From: Christensenella sp036660175
Lineage (GTDB): Bacteria; Bacillota; Clostridia; Christensenellales; Christensenellaceae
Direction: 5' to 3'
DNA: 64,000 nt
NCBI GenBank assembly: GCA_036660175.1
Contig: JAVXBD010000002.1
Location: forward strand, 5,833 to 69,832
A program made the position numbers and the translations under genes. The stretch's first letter is position 1, and the number at the start of each line of letters is the position of its first letter. Positions 56,222 to 63,800 of the stretch are shown one piece after another. The notes below the pieces were generated by a model that searched no databases, was not told the origin of the DNA, and saw only the letters and a list, made by a program, of their open reading frames with translations.

Positions 56222-56283
56222 AAAAGGGACATCATTTCCTACTTCTATTCTATAGCATAATCATCAAAAAAACAATCCCAAGT

Positions 56284-56991
56284 TTAACGGATAATCGTTC
56301 CGATTTCTTCACCATCAACCACTCGTTTGATACTATCTTTTTCATTAACACCAAAAACAATAATCGGTATAGCATTGTCCATACATAATGTAATTGCCGT
56401 ATTATCCATCACACTTAGTCCCTTATTAATGACATCCATATAACTGATGGTATCAAATTTCTTTGCATTTGGATTTGTTTTTGGGTCGCTGTCATACACA
56501 GCATCAACATTTTTAGCAAGCATAATTAAATCGACTTCCATTTCCGCCGCACGTAATGCAGCAGCAGTATCTGTTGAAAAATATGGATTACCTGTTCCAC
56601 AAGCAAAAATAACAATTCTGCCTTTTTCCAAATGCTTCATTGCTTTTCTTCTAATATACGGCTCTGCAATCTGACGCATCTCTATTGCAGTCTGCACACG
56701 TGTTTGCAGACCTTTTTCCTCCAATGAGTCTTGTAGTGCAAGTGCATTAATTACCGTTGCTAACATACCCATATAATCTGCAGTCGTTCTATCCATGTGT
56801 GCACCAACACGTGCTCCACGCCATATATTGCCGCCACCTACAATGACGCCAACCTCTACACCACGTGCAGCAACCTCTATGATTTGATCCGAAACATTGC
56901 TGACAATATCAAAATCAAGCGGTCTGTTCTTTTCAGAACATAGTGCCTCTCCGCTAATTTTCATAATCACTCTTTTGTACTTTGGTTCCAT
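56284..56991 (-). CDS. pyrH: UMP kinase
   Basis: PyrH phosphorylates UMP to UDP. The 235-residue amino-acid-kinase-fold protein has VIMKISGEAL, GGGNIWRG and DNAITLCMDN. The ATG at 56991 follows AGGAGG; upstream in-frame ATGs have no ribosome site. It lies between tsf, from which a terminator separates it, and frr. Confidence 0.96.
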   Translation of the reverse strand: MEPKYKRVIMKISGEALCSEKNRPLDFDIVSNVSDQIIEVAARGVEVGVIVGGGNIWRGARVGAHMDRTTADYMGMLATVINALALQDSLEEKGLQTRVQTAIEMRQIAEPYIRRKAMKHLEKGRIVIFACGTGNPYFSTDTAAALRAAEMEVDLIMLAKNVDAVYDSDPKTNPNAKKFDTISYMDVINKGLSVMDNTAITLCMDNAIPIIVFGVNEKDSIKRVVDGEEIGTIIR

Positions 56992-57043
56992 GTTAATTCC
57001 TCCTAGCATATTTCGTTTCTCATTTATCACTATAAGCAGCTAT

Positions 57044-57071
57044 AAAAAAAGAGAACACGAATGTGTTCTCT
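57044..57071 (-). terminator. Intrinsic terminator after tsf
   Basis: AGAGAACAC (57050-57058) pairs perfectly with GTGTTCTCT (57063-57071) around a 4-base loop; on the minus strand a run of T follows. It closes rpsB-tsf 12 bases past the tsf stop. Confidence 0.93.
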
Positions 57072-57082
57072 TCATATGAAAG

Positions 57083-57730
57083 TTAAAGTCCCGCTTGTTC
57101 CATAACTTCTTTTGTGAAGTCATCATCTCTTTTTTCTAAACCTTCGCCCATTTCGTATCTTGTAAATCTTCTAATGGAGATTTTCTCGCCGATTGTAGCA
57201 ACTTGGTCGTTCACAATATCTTGTATTGTTTTATCTGGATTTTTTACAAATGGCTGATCTAAAAGACAAATCTCTTTTTTGTATTTCTTAATTCTTCCTT
57301 CAACCATTTTTTCAACAACATTGGCTGGTTTTCCTTCATTTAAAGCCTGAACAGTCAAAATTTCTTTTTCTTTTTCAAGAACAGCTTGGTCAACCTCTGC
57401 CTCAGAAATATACAAAGGATTTGTTGCTGCAATGTGCATCGCAATATCCTTTACAAAAGCTTGAAACTCATCTGTTTTTGCAACAAAATCAGTTTCACAG
57501 TTCACTTCAAGTAAGACGCCGATTTTTCCGCCCATATGTATATATGAGCCAACAATACCCTCAGCAGCAATTCTGCCAGCTTTTTTAACAGCAGCAGCAA
57601 GACCTTTTTCTCTTAAAAGCTCACTTGCTTTTTCAAGATCGCCATTTGCTTCTGTCAGTGCATTTTTACAATCCATCATACCTGCGCCGGATCTGTCACG
57701 CAGTACTTTTACATCAGTAGCCGAAACCAT
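57083..57730 (-). CDS. tsf: Elongation factor Ts
   Basis: EF-Ts recycles EF-Tu. The 215-residue protein has the N-terminal UBA-like domain (LRDRSGAGMMDCKNAL), the TDFVAKTDEF motif and a short C-terminal part, as in the compact Firmicute/Thermus-like forms. It starts 28 bases after rpsB. Pairing with rpsB is universal. Confidence 0.97.
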   Translation of the reverse strand: MVSATDVKVLRDRSGAGMMDCKNALTEANGDLEKASELLREKGLAAAVKKAGRIAAEGIVGSYIHMGGKIGVLLEVNCETDFVAKTDEFQAFVKDIAMHIAATNPLYISEAEVDQAVLEKEKEILTVQALNEGKPANVVEKMVEGRIKKYKKEICLLDQPFVKNPDKTIQDIVNDQVATIGEKISIRRFTRYEMGEGLEKRDDDFTKEVMEQAGL

Positions 57731-57758
57731 GAATATTTACCTCCGTATATAAAATCTA

Positions 57759-58667
57759 TTATTTATTTTCTAATACTTCTTCTGCTGATTCTTTAATGTC
57801 TTCTGCAATTTCAGGTACAACAACATCAGCAGCATATTCTTCAATTTTTCCTTCTTCTAATTCAACTTCAGCTTCTTGCTGAGGTAGAATCTCTTTTGCA
57901 ATATCATCCGCAATTTCTTCAATTGCAGCAGCCTCTTGCTCATCAACTGACAATGCCGCTTCTTCCTGTGTATCTTCCATTTGCTCGCCTTGTTTGCCCT
58001 CTAAAACAGCATCAGCCATTTTTGCAGCAATCAATTTAACGGCACGAATTGCATCATCATTGCCAGGAATCGGATAATCTATTTCGTCAGGATCGCAGTT
58101 TGTATCAACAATTGCAACAATCGGGATTCCTAAGTTATGTGCTTCAGCAACAGCAATTCTTTCTTTTCTTGGATCAACGATAAACAATGCTCCAGGAACT
58201 TCTTTCATATCTCTAATACCGCCAATGTTTTTAATAAGCTTTTCTTTTTCGTGCATAAGCTTAATAATTTCTTTTTTAGGCAGCAATGCAAGATCACCGT
58301 TCGTTTCGATTTCTTCGATTCTTACAAGTCTTGCAACTCTGGTTCTGATTGTTTTAAAGTTTGTAAGCATTCCACCTAACCATCTGTTAGATACAAAGTA
58401 CATACCACAGCGTTTCGCTTCGGATTCAATAGAATCTTGAGCTTGTTTTTTTGTACCAACAAATAAAACAGTTTTGTTGTCCATTGCAATATCACGAATA
58501 AAGTAATATGCTTTTTCGACCTCTTTCACTGTTTTTTGAAGGTCAATAATGTAGATTCCGTTTCTCTCTGTAAAGATAAACCGTTTCATTTTAGGGTTCC
58601 ATCTTCTTGTTTGGTGTCCGAAATGAACACCCGCTTCTAAAAGTTGTTTCATTGATATAACTGACAT
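57759..58667 (-). CDS. rpsB: 30S ribosomal protein S2 with a long acidic C-terminal tail
   Basis: S2 joins the 30S subunit late and contacts S1-like factors. The core (about 1-222) is normal (LLEAGVHFGHQTRRWNPKM, IVAIVDTNCDPD). An extra tail of about 75-80 residues (about 226-302) holds about 28 Asp/Glu and only 4 Lys. The usual length is 230-260. AGGAGG precedes the ATG. A structured leader and a clear promoter precede the gene. Confidence 0.97.
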   Translation of the reverse strand: MSVISMKQLLEAGVHFGHQTRRWNPKMKRFIFTERNGIYIIDLQKTVKEVEKAYYFIRDIAMDNKTVLFVGTKKQAQDSIESEAKRCGMYFVSNRWLGGMLTNFKTIRTRVARLVRIEEIETNGDLALLPKKEIIKLMHEKEKLIKNIGGIRDMKEVPGALFIVDPRKERIAVAEAHNLGIPIVAIVDTNCDPDEIDYPIPGNDDAIRAVKLIAAKMADAVLEGKQGEQMEDTQEEAALSVDEQEAAAIEEIADDIAKEILPQQEAEVELEEGKIEEYAADVVVPEIAEDIKESAEEVLENK

Positions 58668-58696
58668 AACAATTTTACCTCCTCGTTATATACCTC

Positions 58697-58760
58697 CTCA
58701 TGCTTCACACTTTGACACAACCTAATTTTTTAGGCACGAGTTGTCAAAAATCTGCATGAG
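58697..58760 (-). ncRNA. Three-tier hairpin leader of rpsB
   Basis: The untranslated leader can form three stacked stems: CTCATGC with GCATGAG (58754-58760 and 58697-58703), TTTGACA with TGTCAAA (58742-58748 and 58711-58717), and CCTAA with TTAGG (58730-58734 and 58721-58725). It begins about 10 bases after the expected start site and its 3' strand runs into a first GAGGAGG sequence; the real ribosome site is about 20 bases further on. This suits an autoregulatory ribosomal-protein leader. I cannot name a family. Confidence 0.6.
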
Positions 58761-58776
58761 TGCGTTATCGTTAAAT

Positions 58777-58806
58777 ATTATAACATGACTTGCCTACCAT
58801 ATGCAA
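58777..58806 (-). promoter_or_regulatory. Promoter for rpsB-tsf
   Basis: On the minus strand TATAAT (58777-58782) has TG one base upstream (extended -10). TTGCAT (58801-58806) lies 18 bases from it. It follows the terminator of the DUF1292 gene closely, giving a leader of about 100 bases. Confidence 0.75.
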
Positions 58807-58810
58807 GCAT

Positions 58811-58841
58811 AAAAAAGACCGATGAAACTACTCCATCGGTC
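58811..58841 (-). terminator. Intrinsic terminator after the DUF1292 gene
   Basis: GACCGATG (58817-58824) pairs perfectly with CATCGGTC (58834-58841) around a 9-base loop, followed by TTTTTT on the minus strand. It ends ireB-ruvX-DUF1292, 8 bases past the last stop. Confidence 0.93.
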
Positions 58842-58848
58842 ATTTATA

Positions 58849-59157
58849 TTATTTGCTTTCTTTGTCATCTTCAACATCGTCACTGTCATCTTCATCATCA
58901 TAATAAAGTTGCTGAAAAATTTCCCATAGACTATCTAGTTCTTTTTCAGTTTCAATTGGCATATACACGTCTCCGCCTTCGCCATCATCCTGAATTTTCA
59001 TAATCAATACTTCGCCAACATCAAATTCGTCTAATTTTTCAATTGGTGTAAATGCAATAAAAAAATCCTCATCCACTTCAAAAGTCAATAGATGTTCAAA
59101 TTTTAAAACGTTTCCCTCATCATCCTGCATTTCAATAATATTGGTTTCCTCACTCAT
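58849..59157 (-). CDS. DUF1292 family acidic protein (YrzB-like)
   Basis: The 102-residue protein matches DUF1292: MSEETNIIEMQDDEGN, FEHLLTFEVDEDFFIAF, and a C-terminal acidic run (YYDDEDDSDDVEDDKESK). It follows ruvX, the standard ireB-ruvX-yrzB arrangement. The function of the family is unknown. It contains no membrane segment. Confidence 0.9.
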   Translation of the reverse strand: MSEETNIIEMQDDEGNVLKFEHLLTFEVDEDFFIAFTPIEKLDEFDVGEVLIMKIQDDGEGGDVYMPIETEKELDSLWEIFQQLYYDDEDDSDDVEDDKESK

Positions 59158-59182
59158 ATTATTTCTTTCCTTTCTTATTTTT

Positions 59183-59599
59183 CTAATATTTTAACGAGTC
59201 CATAAATCCCTGCAATATGTATACTGCTGCAATTTTATCAACCACTTTTTTTCTTTTTTTTCTGCTCATATCCGCTTCAATCAGTGTTCTGTTCGCACTC
59301 TTTGTGGTAAGACGCTCGTCCCAATAAATTACTTTAATACCTGTTGCTTCTGAAAGCATTTCTCCAAATTCTTGCGTCTTTTGTGCCTGTGGTCCAATCG
59401 AACCATTCATATTTTTAGGCAAACCACATACAATCCTATCCACATCATTTTTTTTGACAAACTCACATAGATAAATCATATCTGCATCATCGTCTTTGCG
59501 TATATAGGTTTCACTTCCTTGAGCAGTAATCATCAATAAATCCGATACAGCGATTCCGATTCTGACATCTCCAACATCCAATCCCAATACTCTTCCCAA
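59183..59599 (-). CDS. ruvX: Putative pre-16S rRNA nuclease RuvX (YqgF)
   Basis: The 138-residue RNase H-fold protein begins GRVLGLDVGDVRIGIAVSD with the first Asp and has the later DERLTTKSA. Family members process the 5' end of 16S rRNA; a Holliday junction role was once proposed. The start is TTG with AGGAG 6 bases upstream. It sits between ireB and the DUF1292 gene. Confidence 0.94.
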   Translation of the reverse strand: MGRVLGLDVGDVRIGIAVSDLLMITAQGSETYIRKDDDADMIYLCEFVKKNDVDRIVCGLPKNMNGSIGPQAQKTQEFGEMLSEATGIKVIYWDERLTTKSANRTLIEADMSRKKRKKVVDKIAAVYILQGFMDSLKY

Positions 59600-59660
59600 A
59601 AAAATCTCCTTTATTAAATCTCACAGAGAATCTCGCAAAAAATCACGCTGTTTTTTATAC

Positions 59661-59698
59661 TGCCATATTTGAATAAATATGTGACTTCACACATGGCA
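59661..59698 (-). other. Possible three-way junction in the ireB-ruvX gap
   Basis: TGCCAT (59661-59666) pairs with ATGGCA (59693-59698). Between them lie two small hairpins, ATTT/AAAT and GTG/CAC. The 134-base gap is long for this operon. No function is evident and the stems are AT-rich. Confidence 0.3.
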
Positions 59699-59733
59699 TA
59701 TCAACAAAACCAACGTGATATTATGGTGCAAAA

Positions 59734-59988
59734 TTATATTTGCTTGATATAGTAGCTAACCAATTCCTCTAACAGTTCATCACGATCAACGCTCGCAATC
59801 AGTGACCTTGCATTTTTATATCCTGTGATGTAGGTCGGATCACCTGAAACAATATATCCAATTAATTGATTTACAGGATCATAGCCTTTTTCACGCATCG
59901 CTTCACTAACAATACGAATAATTCCACGAACAGGATTTTCCAGTTCCTTGTCAAATGCAAACTGCATAGTTTTATCAAATTCTGACAT
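59734..59988 (-). CDS. ireB: IreB family regulatory phosphoprotein
   Basis: IreB (DUF965) is phosphorylated by the PASTA kinase IreK in enterococci and limits cephalosporin resistance. The 84-residue protein begins MSEFDKTMQFAF, with Thr at position 7 in the region phosphorylated in the enterococcal protein, and contains GYDPVNQLIGYIVSGDPTYI. The ATG at 59988 has AAGGATGG 8 bases upstream; an earlier ATG at 60000 has none. Its usual upstream neighbour alaS is absent; iscU takes that place. Confidence 0.93.
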   Translation of the reverse strand: MSEFDKTMQFAFDKELENPVRGIIRIVSEAMREKGYDPVNQLIGYIVSGDPTYITGYKNARSLIASVDRDELLEELVSYYIKQI

Positions 59989-60022
59989 ATACTCGTCCAT
60001 CCTTTTATTAATCTATTTTACT

Positions 60023-60051
60023 ATTATATATCAAAAAAATCGATATGTAAA
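60023..60051 (-). promoter_or_regulatory. Sigma-A promoter for ireB-ruvX-DUF1292
   Basis: On the minus strand TTTACA (60046-60051) and TATAAT (60023-60028) are 17 bases apart. It fills most of the 70-base gap after iscU and gives a short leader of about 28 bases. Confidence 0.75.
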
Positions 60052-60058
60052 TTAGTAA

Positions 60059-60427
60059 TTACCTTACTTGGTCCAGTGCTTTTTTCAAAGCAATTTTCAG
60101 TGCATCTTCTGCAAGCAGTGAACAATGCACTTTTTCAGCAGGCATACCGCCCAATTCTTCCACAATATCGTTTTTTGATACTTTCATCGCTTCTTCAACC
60201 GTCATGCCTTTTACCATATCGGTAAGCACGCTTGAACTTGCAATTGCAGCCGCACAGCCATAAGTTTGAAAGCTAATGTCTTTGATAATATTTCCATCCA
60301 TCTTTAGATATACGGTAGTGGTATCTCCACATGTTGGGCTGCCTGCCTCACCAATAATATCCGCATCTTCCATAACGCCTACATTATGAGGATCTTGAAA
60401 GTGTTTGATTAATTTTTCTGAATACAT
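60059..60427 (-). CDS. iscU: Iron-sulfur cluster scaffold IscU (NifU-like)
   Basis: IscU holds nascent Fe-S clusters supplied by IscS. The 122-residue protein has the three cluster cysteines in SPTCGD, TYGCAAAIA and VHCSLLA. It lies 17 bases after iscS, completing a minimal ISC pair. No iscR, hscA or ferredoxin is linked, as is common in Clostridia. Confidence 0.95.
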   Translation of the reverse strand: MYSEKLIKHFQDPHNVGVMEDADIIGEAGSPTCGDTTTVYLKMDGNIIKDISFQTYGCAAAIASSSVLTDMVKGMTVEEAMKVSKNDIVEELGGMPAEKVHCSLLAEDALKIALKKALDQVR

Positions 60428-60444
60428 ATCCTGTTATTCTCCCT

Positions 60445-61620
60445 TCATTTTACGCACAACGGTGATATTTTTCTTAGTCGCTGCGCCAGTTGTTCTAATT
60501 CATTGATTGTGTAATCAATTTGCTCTTTTGTTGTTGTTTCACCAAAAGTAAATCTCAATGCCCCTTTTGCAATTTCTGGCGGTATACCCATTGCGGTAAG
60601 CACGTGAGAGGACTCAAGCGAACCGCTAGCACAAGCCGAACCGCTTGAGCATTCTATTCCTGCCAAATCTAAACATAAAAGTGATGCCTCTGCCTCGATA
60701 AACTCTAATGAAAAATTAACATTATTTGAAATCCTTTTTGTTGGATGTCCATTCAGTTTTATATGCGGTATTCTGTTTTGCAGCTCAGCAATCATATAAT
60801 CACGCAGTTTACAAAGACTGTTATTTTTTTCTTCCAGTTCTTTATTTGCAAGTTCCAATGCCTTTGCCATACCTACAATTTCTGGGACATTCTCTGTACC
60901 TGCTCTTTTTTTGCGCTCCTGCGCACCACCATGAACCAACCGTGTTATTTTTACACCATTGCGTACATAAAGCATTCCGATTCCTTTTGGTCCATAAAAT
61001 TTATGTGCAGAAAGAGATAATAAATCCACATTCAATGCTTGCACATCGAGATTTAAATGCCCTGCCGCCTGGACGGCATCAGTATGGAAAAATACTCCTG
61101 CATCATGGACAGCTTTACCAATTTCGCTGATTGGATTGATTGTGCCAACCTCGTTATTTGCATAAACAACACTGACCAAAACTGTGTCTGGTCTGATTGC
61201 ATCTTTTACTTGCTGCGCCGTAACCATACCATATTCATCCACAGGCAAAAAAGTAACGTCATATCCCAAAGTTTGCAAATATTTACAAGTATCAATAACC
61301 GCATGGTGTTCAACCGCTGTTGTTATAAGATGCTTCCCTTTTGCACTATTGGCTTCCATAACACCTTTTAATGCCCAGTTGTCACTTTCTGTTCCGCAAG
61401 ATGTAAAGTAAATTTCATTTTTAAACTTTGCATTTATTTGTTTCGCAACAGATTCTCTTGCGTTTTCCAATACTGTTTTTGCTTGCCTGCCGCTTTCATA
61501 CAAACTAGAAGGATTTCCAAAATTCTCCTTAAAAAAAGGAATCATTGCCTGTAATACTTCGTCTTTTACATATGAAGTTGCCGCATAATCCAAATAAATT
61601 CTTTCCATATCCATTACCAT
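60445..61620 (-). CDS. iscS: Cysteine desulfurase IscS/NifS
   Basis: IscS is a PLP enzyme that extracts sulfur from cysteine for Fe-S clusters. The 391-residue protein has the PLP lysine in SAHKFYGPKG and the persulfide Cys in GIECSSGSACASG. Three ATGs lie within the first five codons (61620, 61614, 61608); the last gives the family start MERIYLDYAAT, and none has a strong ribosome site. It is paired with iscU. Confidence 0.95.
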   Translation of the reverse strand: MVMDMERIYLDYAATSYVKDEVLQAMIPFFKENFGNPSSLYESGRQAKTVLENARESVAKQINAKFKNEIYFTSCGTESDNWALKGVMEANSAKGKHLITTAVEHHAVIDTCKYLQTLGYDVTFLPVDEYGMVTAQQVKDAIRPDTVLVSVVYANNEVGTINPISEIGKAVHDAGVFFHTDAVQAAGHLNLDVQALNVDLLSLSAHKFYGPKGIGMLYVRNGVKITRLVHGGAQERKKRAGTENVPEIVGMAKALELANKELEEKNNSLCKLRDYMIAELQNRIPHIKLNGHPTKRISNNVNFSLEFIEAEASLLCLDLAGIECSSGSACASGSLESSHVLTAMGIPPEIAKGALRFTFGETTTKEQIDYTINELEQLAQRLRKISPLCVK

Positions 61621-61681
61621 CTCAATAAAATTTCCCCACTAATACTATAACCAACTGCACGATATTTAAAACAGTGGTTCG

Positions 61682-62509
61682 TTATAAAGCGATAAAAGAT
61701 CCCATCGCTCCCGTTTTTCCGTGATCTCGTCTATGTGAATAAAACAACCCCTCATTGCAATAAGTACATAAATCTGCACAAGTAATATTATATGCCAAAA
61801 CGCCTGCACTTTTCAATTGTTTTATCAAAGCTTTTTGCAAATCCAGATAATACTGTTCATTTTCCTCACGTACAACATCTGTATCAAATTTATGAGAAAA
61901 TGGCAACATAACATCTGCCTGCACTTCAAAATCACAGCTCATAATATGCGGACCAATTCCTATTAATATATCCTGCGGCTGTGAGCCAAACTCTTTCACA
62001 AGTTTTTCTATAACATTTAAAGCAATATCAAGATAAACACCTTTCCAGCCCGCATGGCAAACAGCCACCGTTTTTTTTACAGGATCTGCAAAGAATATCG
62101 GAACGCAATCGGCATGTAGCGTCAGAATTGTCACATCTTTTTCTGCTGTAATCAGTGCATCACAAGGCTCAAATCCACAGTCTCTTGTAATTCCATTGCC
62201 TATATCTGACTTAGAAACTATCCGTACACCATCACCATGTGCATAATTTACAAGTGTTAATGTATCATAATCAACATCAAGCACCTTGCAAACCCGTCTA
62301 TAATTTTCTTTTTTATTTTGTCTGTTTTTTTCTCTTGTTTTGCTCAAATTCAGCGTTGCATATTCATGCTCACTCACCCCGCCGATACGTGTAGTAAAAC
62401 AGTGTTTTGTAAACCCCGCATCTACAAATGATGGTATTTGAAAATACTTCACACCATCTTTTTCGCATAAAACAAATCCGTGGCAAATATTTCTTAAGTA
62501 ATCATTCAT
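61682..62509 (-). CDS. pgeF: Laccase-domain purine nucleoside phosphorylase/peptidoglycan editing factor PgeF (YlmD)
   Basis: The 275-residue protein has the zinc-binding signature HADCVPIFFAD and AVCHAGWKG. Family members cleave or phosphorylate adenosine and inosine; PgeF in E. coli also affects peptidoglycan composition. It follows nrdR with a 6-base gap, the typical nrdR-pgeF pair. Confidence 0.93.
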   Translation of the reverse strand: MNDYLRNICHGFVLCEKDGVKYFQIPSFVDAGFTKHCFTTRIGGVSEHEYATLNLSKTREKNRQNKKENYRRVCKVLDVDYDTLTLVNYAHGDGVRIVSKSDIGNGITRDCGFEPCDALITAEKDVTILTLHADCVPIFFADPVKKTVAVCHAGWKGVYLDIALNVIEKLVKEFGSQPQDILIGIGPHIMSCDFEVQADVMLPFSHKFDTDVVREENEQYYLDLQKALIKQLKSAGVLAYNITCADLCTYCNEGLFYSHRRDHGKTGAMGSFIAL

Positions 62510-62515
62510 AGTTTC

Positions 62516-62971
62516 TTATTTCTCCATCAGCAGCTTATTCAGCTCTTCTTTAAACGTATTAATATCTTTAAACTGCCTATATACAGAGGCAAAGCGTACA
62601 TATGCAACTTCATCAAGTTTGCGCAACCCTTCCATAACTATTTCTCCGACATCATGCGATGTCACTTCATGCTTTGGTGCATTGTACACAATCCTTTCAA
62701 TTTCGTTGATAAAATTCTCGATTTCTTCGTATGACACTTCACGTTTTTCACATGCTTTTACAATGCCACGTTTTACTTTTTCAATATCAAATGCTTCTCT
62801 TTTACCATCTTTCTTTATTACAAAAACAGGCAAACTCTCAAGTTTTTCGTAAGTTGTAAACCGTTTTCCGCACTTCAAGCACTCACGTCTGCGTCTGATA
62901 GACGAGCCATCATCAACAGGTCTTGAATCAACAACTTTGCTTTCTGGGTATTCACAATAGATACATTTCAA
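62516..62971 (-). CDS. nrdR: Ribonucleotide reductase transcriptional repressor NrdR
   Basis: NrdR represses ribonucleotide reductase genes when dATP is high. The 151-residue protein has the N-terminal zinc ribbon (CIYC and CLKCGKRF) and an ATP-cone domain (about 49-139). The start is TTG with GGAGGT 8 bases upstream. No nrd genes or clear NrdR boxes are in the window. Confidence 0.97.
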   Translation of the reverse strand: MKCIYCEYPESKVVDSRPVDDGSSIRRRRECLKCGKRFTTYEKLESLPVFVIKKDGKREAFDIEKVKRGIVKACEKREVSYEEIENFINEIERIVYNAPKHEVTSHDVGEIVMEGLRKLDEVAYVRFASVYRQFKDINTFKEELNKLLMEK

Positions 62972-63046
62972 CAGAATTTACCTCCATACAATCAAAAAAT
63001 CAATATAAGCAGATTTATTGCCTATATATACACATTTCTATATTTG

Positions 63047-63055
63047 ATTATACCA
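63047..63055 (-). promoter_or_regulatory. Extended -10 promoter candidate for nrdR-pgeF
   Basis: On the minus strand TGGTATAAT is a perfect extended -10 in the 117-base gap after the sigma gene. No good -35 is seen. It would give a leader of about 70 bases before nrdR. Confidence 0.5.
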
Positions 63056-63088
63056 TATTTAGTCAGTAATTCATACAATTATTCGAGA

Positions 63089-63682
63089 TTATTCTATTTT
63101 TGATTTTAAAATTCTTATAATCGTTTTTTCTATTTTTGATAGGTAAGATTGCGAAATCCCAAGAATCTTTGCCGCCTCTTGTTGCGTCCTTTCATACTTT
63201 CCATCTAATCCAAAACGCAGCCCCACAATTTTGCGCTGTAAAGGCGAAAGTTCTTTAATCATATCCTGCAGATGTTGTTTATCAATACTTTGTTCAACAG
63301 CATCCCAAACAATATCTTCTTCTTGTGAATTAAACTGAAAATTGTTGTTTTCAAAGTCTGAGTTTTCATTTAACGGAACTTCTTTTTGTTGCTTGCTTGT
63401 ACGTCTTAAATACATTAAAATCTCGTTTTCAATACACTTTGTTGCGTAAGTTGAAAGTTTTACTTTTTTGCTCGCATCAAATGTATGAACAGCTTTTATA
63501 AGTCCAATGCTGCCAATAGAAACCAAGTCTTCAAATGCTGCATTGTTTCGTACTTGATTATAATATTTTTTTGCAGTAAAAATAACAAGCCCTGCGTTCT
63601 TTTCAATGATTTCACTTAGACTATCATCTTGCTCGGACATCTTGAAATCTTTATTTTTATGAAAATTATTTGTTTCGCTCAT
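63089..63682 (-). CDS. Sporulation-type sigma factor (SigE/SigK-like)
   Basis: The 197-residue protein has sigma region 2 (DLVSIGSIGLIKAVHTFD, then STYATKCIENEILMYLRR) and region 4 (GLRFGLDGKYERTQQEAAKILGISQSYLSKIE). CIENEILMYLR is characteristic of SigE and SigK rather than SigF/SigG. There is no hydrophobic pro-sequence; the N-terminus is short and polar. GGTGA precedes the ATG at 63682. In many spore formers sigG lies just before nrdR, so this sigma is unusual at that place. spoIIGA and sigG are not visible; an IS starts upstream. Confidence 0.85.
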   Translation of the reverse strand: MSETNNFHKNKDFKMSEQDDSLSEIIEKNAGLVIFTAKKYYNQVRNNAAFEDLVSIGSIGLIKAVHTFDASKKVKLSTYATKCIENEILMYLRRTSKQQKEVPLNENSDFENNNFQFNSQEEDIVWDAVEQSIDKQHLQDMIKELSPLQRKIVGLRFGLDGKYERTQQEAAKILGISQSYLSKIEKTIIRILKSKIE

Positions 63683-63694
63683 AATCGTCACCAA

Positions 63695-63800
63695 GTATCC
63701 ATTTTTTAATTTTCAGTCTGTTTCATTTTACATCCGATATTTTATTTTATTTGTAGATTGATGTCGGTTTCTGATGCTGAATGCTAATTTGCTGTTTTTT
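63695..63800 (-). other. Non-coding gap upstream of the sigma gene
   Basis: This AT-rich stretch lies between the sigma gene and the IS end. I see no coding frame, no convincing sigma-A promoter and no hairpin. If the IS inserted here, the original upstream region of the sigma gene has been separated from it. Confidence 0.5.

Noticed and set aside
63016..63040. AT-rich TGTGTATATATAGGC segment before nrdR as an NrdR box
   Set aside because: The half-site is in the wrong orientation relative to the ACAC...GTGT consensus and no second box is present.
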